Below, one piece after another: positions 1 through 5,205 of a stretch of 5,205 nucleotides of DNA; the first letter of the stretch is position 1, and each line of letters opens with the position of its first letter. The notes below the pieces were generated by a model. That model had not been told where the DNA came from, made no database searches, and saw only the letters and a list, made by a program, of their open reading frames with translations. The position numbers were made by a program, and so were the translations under genes. Source of the stretch: an uncultured Cocleimonas sp. (GTDB taxonomy: Bacteria; Pseudomonadota; Gammaproteobacteria; Thiotrichales; Thiotrichaceae); assembly GCA_937974135.1 (NCBI GenBank), contig CALJIH010000117.1, positions 1-5,205 of the forward strand, in the 5' to 3' direction.

Positions 1-219
1 ATTGTTTAAGTATTTTTGAGGTGCACCTTCGTACATGTAATCATGTTTTTTATTCGCATAGCTTATAAAAACACCTGCGGGTATTTTGATCCAAGGTTGT
101 TTGTTATCTCCGCCTGCTTCGATTAAACACACCGAAACATCAGGGTTAGCACTGAGGCGATTAGCCACTACACAGCCCGATGAGCCTGCGCCAATAATGA
201 TGTAATCATATGATTTCAT
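1..219 (-). CDS. GMC-family FAD-dependent oxidoreductase (choline/alcohol dehydrogenase-like), N-terminal part only
   Basis: Only the first 73 codons are present; the gene runs off the left edge. Translation from the ATG at 219-217 gives a classic N-terminal FAD-binding Rossmann segment: a hydrophobic strand YDYIIIG, the dinucleotide motif GAGSSG at residues 10-15, the following VVANRLS helix, and CLIEAGG at 31-37, whose Glu34 should bind the FAD ribose. The IPAG segment at 47-50 and the DYMYEG stretch are also typical of the family. GMC enzymes oxidise alcohols to aldehydes with FAD; choline dehydrogenase (BetA) is the best known bacterial member. An AAGAGA ribosome site lies just upstream of the start. 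It follows the regulator by 25 bases on the same strand with no visible terminator, so the two are probably co-transcribed. The family is clear, but substrate and exact subfamily cannot be set from this fragment. A role oxidising a gamma-glutamylated amino alcohol is inferred from the divergent genes. Confidence 0.93.
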   Translation of the reverse strand, partial: MKSYDYIIIGAGSSGCVVANRLSANPDVSVCLIEAGGDNKQPWIKIPAGVFISYANKKHDYMYEGAPQKYLNN

Positions 220-244
220 ATTGTTCTCTTAAGATTTGAAACAA

Positions 245-1120
245 TTATTTATTAAAGTTTCTAAATAATTTTGTTACACCAAACATTTCTTCTAAGTTTT
301 CAATACGATCTCGGCTGCTTTCCCAACTCTGGTTTTGCACCTGAGCGAGCAATGCTTCTATGATAAAAGTAATTGCCATTGTTGAGTCCAAACTAGAAGG
401 TACTTCTACCAGAGACTTGAAGGTATATTCAGTGTGTTTACCAATCGGTGATCCCCATTGATCGGTGAATAACACAATAGTACAGCCACGTTCATTGACT
501 AAATTAGCCAATTTTTGTAAGTCTTTTTCGTAACGTCGAATATCAAAAATAACGATGATTGAATTTTCATCCATATCCAAAATATATTGAGGCCATACAT
601 TCGAAGATTCACTTAATAGTGTTACTTTGGGTCGAATTATTTGTAAATGATTGAAAAAATAATCAGCATTCGAACGAGTGATTCTTCCGCCCACTAAGAA
701 AATTCTTCTGGAGGTGTCGCCTAATAATTCTGCCACTTTATCGAACTTATTTTGATCGAGTCGATCCAGTGTATGTCGAAGATTGGCTGCTACAGCATCT
801 GCAAATTGATGCGAAATATGCTCTTTAGACGAGTCTGAAATCCATGAATCATGTTTAGAAACGGGCTTTTTGATTTGTGCTGCTACTTCTTCTCTGAGCG
901 CTTCTTGCATTTTAGAGAAACCATCAAAACCTAGCTTTTTCGCAAGTCTAACAACAGTTGGTGTTGAAACATTTGCAATATCAGCGAGTGCTGTAATGGA
1001 TTGCATTCCGGCGACAGGGTAATCAGTCAATAAGATGCTAGCGACCTGACGCTCAGAATGGGTTAACTCTTCCATACAGTCACTTAAGATGTCTTTAACA
1101 ATGCCTGTGCCTGATTTCAT
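245..1120 (-). CDS. RpiR/MurR-family transcriptional regulator (HTH plus SIS domain)
   Basis: This 291-residue protein has the usual length and two-domain layout of RpiR regulators. An N-terminal helix-turn-helix covers about residues 1-78: the segment SITALADIANVSTPTVVRLA and the following KKLGFDGFSKMQEAL are typical. A C-terminal SIS domain spans about 125-255 (RRIFLVGG, the strand SIIVIFDI, then LANLVNERGCTIVLFTD and SPIG). SIS domains in this family usually sense sugar phosphates. Here the expected Ser-x-Ser-Gly loop after the second strand reads FDIRRY (192-197), so the ligand is probably not a sugar phosphate. The ATG at 1120-1118 is preceded at good distance by TGGTGA, supporting the start. 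It is divergent from the amidohydrolase operon and upstream of the GMC gene, so it is the obvious candidate local regulator for both transcripts. Whether it represses or activates cannot be seen. Family assignment is firm; target and ligand are inference. Confidence 0.93.
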   Translation of the reverse strand: MKSGTGIVKDILSDCMEELTHSERQVASILLTDYPVAGMQSITALADIANVSTPTVVRLAKKLGFDGFSKMQEALREEVAAQIKKPVSKHDSWISDSSKEHISHQFADAVAANLRHTLDRLDQNKFDKVAELLGDTSRRIFLVGGRITRSNADYFFNHLQIIRPKVTLLSESSNVWPQYILDMDENSIIVIFDIRRYEKDLQKLANLVNERGCTIVLFTDQWGSPIGKHTEYTFKSLVEVPSSLDSTMAITFIIEALLAQVQNQSWESSRDRIENLEEMFGVTKLFRNFNK

Positions 1121-1184
1121 TCAATCACCAATATGCTCAAAAACTTACTAAATAAAACTATAAATAATTCTATCAGAAATAAAA

Positions 1185-1197
1185 TTGACAGTGTTAA
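1185..1197. promoter_or_regulatory. Imperfect dyad overlapping the -35 box, candidate operator
   Basis: TTGACA-G-TGTTAA is a 13-base imperfect inverted repeat centred on G1191 with five of six arm pairs matching (mismatch G1187/T1195). Its left arm is the -35 hexamer, so a protein bound here would interfere with RNA polymerase. The adjacent RpiR-type protein is the natural candidate to bind it. A dyad this short can arise by chance. Confidence 0.3.
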
Positions 1198-1213
1198 AAA
1201 TATTGTACAGAAT
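1185..1213 (+). promoter_or_regulatory. Candidate sigma-70-type promoter for the amidohydrolase operon
   Basis: A perfect -35 hexamer TTGACA (1185-1190) is followed after 17 bases by CAGAAT (1208-1213), which matches 4 of 6 positions of the -10 consensus. Transcription would start about 1219-1222, on or next to the ATG at 1222, which fits the lack of a ribosome site there. The weak -10 is compatible with a promoter that needs an activator or is held by a repressor. This is a pattern match only; in AT-rich DNA another start point is possible. Confidence 0.4.
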
Positions 1214-1221
1214 TGTACAGA
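1202..1221 (+). repeat. Two perfect tandem copies of a 10-base unit, ATTGTACAGA, abutting the start codon
   Basis: Copy one is 1202-1211 and copy two is 1212-1221; the ATG of the amidohydrolase gene begins at 1222. Each unit contains the self-complementary hexamer TGTACA, so two palindromic half-turn sites lie exactly 10 bases, about one helical turn, apart on the same DNA face. The outer TGTA and TACA elements also form a wider dyad with an 8-base centre, loosely recalling the TGTA-N7-TACA operator of HexR, another RpiR-family regulator. The repeat covers the predicted -10 element. The repeat itself is certain; its operator role is inference. Confidence 0.6.
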
Positions 1222-2034
1222 ATGAAAAAGCCTTCTGAATCTTTGGAGTTGGATACTAATTTACTTGCTGAAAGTGAGGGCTCAGCAGCGGAATTAATTA
1301 ATCCTAACGGTAAAGCTCCGATTGTTTTGATTTGTGAGCATGCTTCTAATTTTATTCCGGCATCTTTAAATAATTTAGGTTTAGATGCAGAAGGTTTGGT
1401 ATCGCATGCAGCTTGGGATATTGGTGCTTATGAGATGGCTTGCAAGATGAGTGAATTACTTGATGCCCCCTTGATTGCATCGCGTGTTTCTAGACTTGTT
1501 TATGATTGTAATCGTTCGCCAGAATCAGGAATTGGTATTCCTAGTAAAAGCGAAAAAGTTGAAGTCCCTGGAAATAAAAATTTAACTGAAGCACAGATAA
1601 ATAATCGCATTGAAAGTGTCTATAAACCCTTTCATGAATTGATCAATAAAACGATTCATGATCCGAAACGCTTAACACTTTCAAAGCAACATGTATCACC
1701 AGCGATCATTACCTTGCATAGTTTTACGCCCATTTATTTTGATGAGGTACGAACTGTAGAAATTGGACTTTTGCATGACAAAGATGACCGTTTGGCTAAA
1801 CCAATGATGCGAGAGGCAAAGAAACAAACCAAGTTAAACACTGAGTTCAATGCGCCTTATAGTCCTACTGATAATGTAATGCATACAGTTAATGAACATG
1901 CACTTGAACAAGGTTTTTTGAATGTGATGATAGAAGTGAAAAACGATTTACTTTCTAACTCATCAGATATTAATTCGATTGCTATAGCTTTGGATGGAAT
2001 GATCAAAGCTTCGTTGGGAGAAGAATACGTTTGA
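1222..2034 (+). CDS. N-formylglutamate amidohydrolase-family protein (predicted metal-dependent amidohydrolase)
   Basis: The protein is 270 residues from the ATG at 1222. Family signatures are IVLICEHASNFIP (34-46), HAAWDIGA (62-69), the Arg/Asn motif SRLVYDCNRSP (90-100), the strand TLHSFTP (164-170) and GFLNVMIEVKNDLL (231-244) near the C-terminus. Family members are zinc-dependent enzymes cleaving N-acyl bonds of acidic amino acids; Glu39/His40, His166 and Glu238 are plausible metal or catalytic residues, not proven here. The first 30 residues are polar, lie outside the conserved domain, and show no signal peptide, so it should be cytoplasmic. An in-frame TTG at 1213 would add three residues but lies inside a tandem repeat. 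Neither start has a Shine-Dalgarno sequence. No histidine-utilisation genes are nearby, so a HutG role is unlikely. Sitting 16 bases before the ligase gene, it may instead hydrolyse a glutamyl or acyl amide made in this pathway (inference). Confidence 0.87.
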   Translation: MKKPSESLELDTNLLAESEGSAAELINPNGKAPIVLICEHASNFIPASLNNLGLDAEGLVSHAAWDIGAYEMACKMSELLDAPLIASRVSRLVYDCNRSPESGIGIPSKSEKVEVPGNKNLTEAQINNRIESVYKPFHELINKTIHDPKRLTLSKQHVSPAIITLHSFTPIYFDEVRTVEIGLLHDKDDRLAKPMMREAKKQTKLNTEFNAPYSPTDNVMHTVNEHALEQGFLNVMIEVKNDLLSNSSDINSIAIALDGMIKASLGEEYV

Positions 2035-2050
2035 ATATGGAAAAGAGATA

Positions 2051-3418
2051 ATGGCAGTTCCTCAACTTACTTTTGAAAAACTAAAGTCTGATGTCAGTGA
2101 AGGAATCATTGATACGGTTTTAGTCTGCATTGTTGATATGCAGGGACGTTTAATGGGTAAGCGTTTTCATGCACAAAGCTTCATAGAGAGTGGTTATAAA
2201 GAAACACACTGTTGTAATTACTTGTTAGCTACTGATTTAGAAATGGAAACACCTGACGGTTATGCTTCAACGAGTTGGGAAGCAGGTTATGGTGATTACA
2301 TTATGCAGCCAGATTTATCTACTTTGCGATATGTACCATGGCTAGAGGGTACTGCAATGATTCTAAGCGATGTGCTTGATCATCATACTCATGAATCGGT
2401 TCCTCATGCACCTCGACAAATTTTAAAAAAACAAATCGCACGATTAGAGAAACTTGGTTACAGCGCAAATATGGCAACTGAACTAGAGTTTTTCCTTTTC
2501 AAAGAAAGCTTAGAAGAATTGTCTGAGAGTGCTTTTACAAAACTTACGCCTGTAAGTGCTTATAACGAGGATTATCATATTCTGCAAACCACCAAAGAAG
2601 AAAATGTAATGCGCCCGATACGCAATCATTTGTATCAAATGGGTATCCCTGTTGAAGGTACAAAAGGTGAAGCCGAAGCGGGACAGGAAGAGTTAAATAT
2701 TAAATATACCGAAGCTTTATCCTGTGCTGACCATCACACGATTGCAAAACATGCAGTTAAAGAAATTGCTTGGCAAAATGGTCAATCAGCTACCTTTTTA
2801 GCGAAGTGGGATCACAATAAAATTGGCAGTTCATCACATGTGCATCAATCACTATGGAAAGATGGACAACCTGTATTTGTCGATAAAAATGCCAAACTTG
2901 GTAAGTCTAAAATCATGGATCATTACATGGCAGGTTTAATTAGCTATGCGACTGATTACACTTATTTTATGGCTCCATATGTGAATAGTTATAAACGTTT
3001 TGCCAAAGGAAGTTTTGCACCTACAAAGATTGTATGGTCGGTTGATAATCGCACTGCAGCTTTCAGATTATGTGGTGAGAGTACAAAAGGAATTCGTGTC
3101 GAATGTCGAGTTCCTGGATCAGATATTAATCCTTATCTTGCGCAAGCGGCAATGTTAGCTGCAGGTATAAAGGGTATCGAAGATAAACTCGACTTACCCG
3201 AAGCATTTACTGGTGATGTTTATGCTAGTTCTGATTCAGAATCGATTCCTAATAATTTGTACAAAGCGATAAGCACTCTAGAAAATTCTACAATGCTCAA
3301 AGAAGCATTTGGCGAAGATGTCATCAAGCATTACGTAAGATGCGCAGAAGTTGAAATAGAAGAATTTGAAAAAATAGTGACTGATTGGGAAGTTAAACGT
3401 GGATTTGAGAGAGCATAA
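2051..3418 (+). CDS. Glutamine synthetase-like gamma-glutamyl-amine ligase
   Basis: This 455-residue protein is a full-length GS type I-like enzyme. The beta-grasp N-terminal domain covers about residues 1-115, and the catalytic domain the rest. Glutamine synthetase metal and ATP residues are conserved: TELEF with Glu144/Glu146, EAEAGQEE with Glu207/Glu214, SSSHVHQS with His263/His265, NSYKR with Arg316, the SVDNRTAAFR block with Arg334, and VECR with Glu351/Arg353. In ordinary glutamine synthetase, NSYKR leads to a GxEAP flap whose Glu (Glu327 in Salmonella) closes the site and helps deprotonate ammonium; here this reads GSFAP with Phe322. No Tyr adenylylation segment is apparent. These features fit the PuuA/IpuC/GlnA4 type, which joins L-glutamate to an amine using ATP, rather than GlnA. 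The start has GGAAAAGAG just upstream. The gene sits 16 bases after the amidohydrolase and 5 bases before the aldehyde dehydrogenase. The amine substrate is unknown; an amino alcohol is inferred from the GMC enzyme. Confidence 0.9.
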   Translation: MAVPQLTFEKLKSDVSEGIIDTVLVCIVDMQGRLMGKRFHAQSFIESGYKETHCCNYLLATDLEMETPDGYASTSWEAGYGDYIMQPDLSTLRYVPWLEGTAMILSDVLDHHTHESVPHAPRQILKKQIARLEKLGYSANMATELEFFLFKESLEELSESAFTKLTPVSAYNEDYHILQTTKEENVMRPIRNHLYQMGIPVEGTKGEAEAGQEELNIKYTEALSCADHHTIAKHAVKEIAWQNGQSATFLAKWDHNKIGSSSHVHQSLWKDGQPVFVDKNAKLGKSKIMDHYMAGLISYATDYTYFMAPYVNSYKRFAKGSFAPTKIVWSVDNRTAAFRLCGESTKGIRVECRVPGSDINPYLAQAAMLAAGIKGIEDKLDLPEAFTGDVYASSDSESIPNNLYKAISTLENSTMLKEAFGEDVIKHYVRCAEVEIEEFEKIVTDWEVKRGFERA

Positions 3419-3423
3419 AAATA

Positions 3424-4800
3424 ATGAGTAAAATTCTAAAGTGCATTTCTCCTATTGATGGTTCGCTATTTGCTGAAAGAGAAACCTTAAGTAATGAGCA
3501 AGCCAAAGAAGCCGCTGCCAATGCTAGAGTGGCACAGGTTGCTTGGGCAAAAAAATCTCTACAAGAACGAATAGATTTAGTCCATGCAGCGGTTTCAAAA
3601 CTGGGTGAAAGTGAAGCTGAAACTGCCATAGAACTTGCCCACCAAATGGGTCGTCCAGTTAGATATGGTGGCGAGTATTCTGGCTTTAAATTTCGTGCGG
3701 ATACGATGGCACAAATTGCTGAAAAAGGATTGGCTCCAATAATCGTAGAGGACAGCGATATATTTGTAAGAAGAATAGACCGCATTCCTTTGGGTGTAGT
3801 GCTTGTGATTGCACCTTGGAATTATCCTTATATGTCTGTTGTAAACACCATGGTTCCTGCATTAATCGCTGGAAACACAGTTATACTAAAACATGCAGAA
3901 CAAACTTTTTTGGTCGGTGAGCGGATTGAAAAAGCATTTCAGGAAGTAGGGTTTCCAGAACATGTATTTCAACATTTGTTATTAGATCATGAAACGACTT
4001 CCGAGTTAATTAGCTCAAAAGCGTTTAATTTCGTCAACTTTACAGGTTCTGTTGGCGGTGGCAAAGCAATGGAAAAAGCAGCGGCCGGCACATTTATAGG
4101 CGTTGGCACAGAGCTAGGCGGAAAAGACCCAGGTTATGTTCGAGAAGATGCTGATTTGGATGCGGCTGTCGATACCTTAATTGATGGCGCAATGTATAAC
4201 TCAGGTCAATGTTGTTGTGGCATCGAACGTATTTATGTTCACGAGAGTTTGTTTGATCAGTTTGTAGAGAAAGCAATTGAAATAGTCGCAGGCTATAAAT
4301 TAGGTAATCCTTTAGAGCAAGAGACTACGATTGGCCCGATGGCGAATATACGTTTTGCTAGTGAAGTTAGGGAACATATCGATGACGCAATTGCTCAAGG
4401 TGCCAAACGATGTGTCGAAGTATTTGCGGAAGATGATGGCGGAGCTTATCTAAGTCCAACTATTCTGGTTGATGTAAATCACGACATGAATATTATGCGC
4501 GAAGAAACTTTCGGACCTGTTGTTGGGATAATGTCAGTAAAAGATGATGCCGAAGCAATTCAGCTAATGAATGATAGTGAGTTTGGTTTAACAGCATCAA
4601 TCTGGACTAAAGATGCTGATAAAGCTTACGAGATAGGACAGCAGATTGAAACGGGCACAGTGTTTATGAATCGCTGTGACTATGTTGATCCTGAACTGTG
4701 TTGGACGGGTTGCAAAGATACCGGTCGTGGTGGTGGTTTATCCATAATCGGTTATCACAATTTAACCCGACCAAAGTCGTACCATCTAAAAAAACAATAA
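3424..4800 (+). CDS. NAD(P)-dependent aldehyde dehydrogenase
   Basis: This is a complete 458-residue ALDH-superfamily enzyme, slightly shorter than the roughly 480-500 of many members. It has APWNYP (130-135) with the oxyanion Asn133, the cofactor Lys156 in ILKHAE, the FTGSVGGGKAM nucleotide-loop motif (206-216), general base Glu230 in ELGGKDP, catalytic Cys264 in NSGQCCC, and EETFGPV (360-366), whose Glu contacts the cofactor. Cys264 is flanked by cysteines on both sides. It would oxidise an aldehyde to a carboxylic acid in the cytoplasm. The start lies five bases after the ligase stop, with GAGAGAG at the end of that gene as a probable ribosome site, so translation is likely coupled. Inferred role: oxidation of the aldehyde formed by the GMC enzyme, the step carried out by PuuC in the putrescine pathway. 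A betaine-aldehyde dehydrogenase cannot be excluded by motifs alone, but the ligase next door does not belong to that pathway. Confidence 0.94.
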   Translation: MSKILKCISPIDGSLFAERETLSNEQAKEAAANARVAQVAWAKKSLQERIDLVHAAVSKLGESEAETAIELAHQMGRPVRYGGEYSGFKFRADTMAQIAEKGLAPIIVEDSDIFVRRIDRIPLGVVLVIAPWNYPYMSVVNTMVPALIAGNTVILKHAEQTFLVGERIEKAFQEVGFPEHVFQHLLLDHETTSELISSKAFNFVNFTGSVGGGKAMEKAAAGTFIGVGTELGGKDPGYVREDADLDAAVDTLIDGAMYNSGQCCCGIERIYVHESLFDQFVEKAIEIVAGYKLGNPLEQETTIGPMANIRFASEVREHIDDAIAQGAKRCVEVFAEDDGGAYLSPTILVDVNHDMNIMREETFGPVVGIMSVKDDAEAIQLMNDSEFGLTASIWTKDADKAYEIGQQIETGTVFMNRCDYVDPELCWTGCKDTGRGGGLSIIGYHNLTRPKSYHLKKQ

Positions 4801-4825
4801 GAGAGATGTAAGAAAAAGTTTATTT

Positions 4826-4833
4826 AAAAGGAA
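4826..4833 (+). promoter_or_regulatory. Strong ribosome binding site of the TRAP permease gene
   Basis: AAAAGGAA lies nine bases before the ATG at 4842 and is the best Shine-Dalgarno match in the window. It fixes the permease start. The 41-base gap after the aldehyde dehydrogenase has no hairpin or T-run, so the operon probably continues into the transporter genes. Confidence 0.7.
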
Positions 4834-4841
4834 GTAATTAA

Positions 4842-5205
4842 ATGCCAAACATTGCCATATTATTTGTTAGATATGTGGATAAGCTCAATTATCGTGTTGG
4901 GCGCATTATCATGTATGGCATTTTTGTGATGATAGGTATTTTACTTTGGTCGAGTATCTCAAAAGCCGCATTTGTTATTCCTGCTTTCTGGACCTTGGAA
5001 GTTGCGCAGTTTGCCTTAGTGGCTTACTACCTTCTCGGTGGAGCGTATTCCATTCAACTAGGCTCAAATGTCAGAATGGATTTGTTCTATTCAAAATGGT
5101 CAGATCGCCGCAAAGCATGGGTTGATAGTTTTACAATATTGCTACTGATCTTCTATTTAGGTGTCTTGTTATATGGAGGCATCGATTCAACTCTTTATGC
5201 ATTCA
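4842..5205 (+). CDS. TRAP transporter small permease subunit (DctQ-like), N-terminal part
   Basis: The first 121 codons are present before the right edge cuts the gene; full DctQ proteins are usually about 160-200 residues. A short polar N-terminus (RYVDKLNYRVGR) leads into membrane segments at about residues 21-38, 52-71 and 95-112. The segment TLEVAQFALVAYYLLGGAYS followed by the polar loop NVRMDLFYSKWSDRRKAW (76-93) is characteristic of DctQ, including the Arg-x-Asp and the tryptophan/basic pattern. DctQ works in the inner membrane with the large permease DctM and a periplasmic binding protein DctP to import organic acids or similar solutes with sodium or proton symport. Those partners should lie to the right of the window. 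Being last in the catabolic operon, it probably imports the pathway's substrate; the solute is not determinable here. Confidence 0.9.
   Translation, partial: MPNIAILFVRYVDKLNYRVGRIIMYGIFVMIGILLWSSISKAAFVIPAFWTLEVAQFALVAYYLLGGAYSIQLGSNVRMDLFYSKWSDRRKAWVDSFTILLLIFYLGVLLYGGIDSTLYAF

Larger units (their letters stand above)
1121..1221. promoter_or_regulatory. Divergent intergenic control region between the regulator and the amidohydrolase operon
   Basis: This very AT-rich stretch of about 100 bases separates two divergent genes and must hold both promoters. On the plus strand it contains a perfect TTGACA (1185-1190), an imperfect dyad over that hexamer and a tandem 10-base repeat next to the downstream start codon. 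A shorter interrupted palindrome, TTCT-ATC-AGAA, lies at 1168-1178. On the minus strand, TATAGT- and TAGAAT-like -10 boxes occur but no good -35 sits at the right spacing, so the regulator's promoter cannot be placed. No terminator or structured RNA leader is evident. Confidence 0.7.

Noticed and set aside
1213..1221. TTG start for the amidohydrolase, three codons upstream of the ATG
   Set aside because: It has no ribosome site, lies inside the tandem repeat and the predicted -10 region, and adds no conserved residues. The ATG at 1222 is simpler.
1222..2034. HutG of the histidine-degradation pathway
   Set aside because: No hutH, hutU, hutI or hutF gene is nearby, the regulator is not of the HutC type, and the neighbours indicate a different pathway.
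2051..3418. Housekeeping glutamine synthetase (glnA)
   Set aside because: The flap Glu is replaced by Phe, no adenylylation tyrosine segment was recognised, and the gene sits in a catabolic operon with an aldehyde dehydrogenase rather than with nitrogen-regulation genes.
3393..3785. Open frame of 130 codons on the minus strand
   Set aside because: It lies opposite the end of the ligase gene and the start of the aldehyde dehydrogenase gene, both clearly real, and its translation resembles no family I recognise. It is a shadow frame.
4094..4276. Open frame of 60 codons on the minus strand
   Set aside because: It is antisense to the catalytic core of the aldehyde dehydrogenase, including the active-site cysteine region, with a low-complexity Gln/His/Leu-rich translation. 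It is a shadow frame.
1..4800. Choline to glycine betaine pathway (BetA/BetB)
   Set aside because: A GMC enzyme and an aldehyde dehydrogenase alone could suggest it, but they are on opposite strands, no BetI-type regulator is present, and the GS-like ligase and amidohydrolase have no place in that pathway.
4801..4841. Terminator between the aldehyde dehydrogenase and the TRAP permease
   Set aside because: The 41 bases are purine-rich without an inverted repeat or a T-run, so no intrinsic terminator is supported.

Overview
The window reads as an AT-rich (about 40% G+C by eye) proteobacterial chromosome segment. A marine or aquatic gammaproteobacterium is the most likely source, judging by base composition, the TRAP-type transporter and the overall gene set, but no phylogenetic marker fixes this. 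It holds four complete and two partial genes in two divergent groups, with short gaps inside each group. No RNA gene, insertion sequence, CRISPR array or convincing terminator was seen.

Left, minus strand: an RpiR/MurR-family regulator (245-1120) followed 25 bases downstream by the first 73 codons of a GMC-family FAD-dependent alcohol dehydrogenase/oxidase, which runs off the left edge (1-219). Centre: a divergent control region of about 100 bases (1121-1221) with a perfect -35 hexamer, an imperfect dyad over it, and two tandem copies of a 10-base unit that abut the next start codon. Right, plus strand: an N-formylglutamate amidohydrolase-family protein (1222-2034), a glutamine-synthetase-like ligase (2051-3418), an NAD(P)-dependent aldehyde dehydrogenase (3424-4800) and the start of a TRAP transporter small permease (4842 to the right edge). 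The gaps of 16, 5 and 41 bases suggest one operon.

Taken together, the genes look like a catabolic unit using gamma-glutamyl protection of an amine, similar in logic to the Puu putrescine pathway or the isopropylamine (Ipu) and ethanolamine (GlnA4-type) routes. The ligase would attach glutamate to the amine, the GMC enzyme would oxidise an alcohol group to the aldehyde, the aldehyde dehydrogenase would make the acid, and the amidohydrolase would release glutamate and an amino acid. The ligase keeps the glutamine synthetase metal and ATP machinery but has Phe in place of the flap glutamate that handles ammonium, so it probably uses an organic amine. The pairing with an alcohol-oxidising GMC enzyme points to an amino alcohol. 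This pathway is an inference: no substrate can be read from the sequence, and the amidohydrolase step is the weakest link. The regulator has lost the usual sugar-phosphate loop of its SIS domain, which fits control by a non-sugar ligand.
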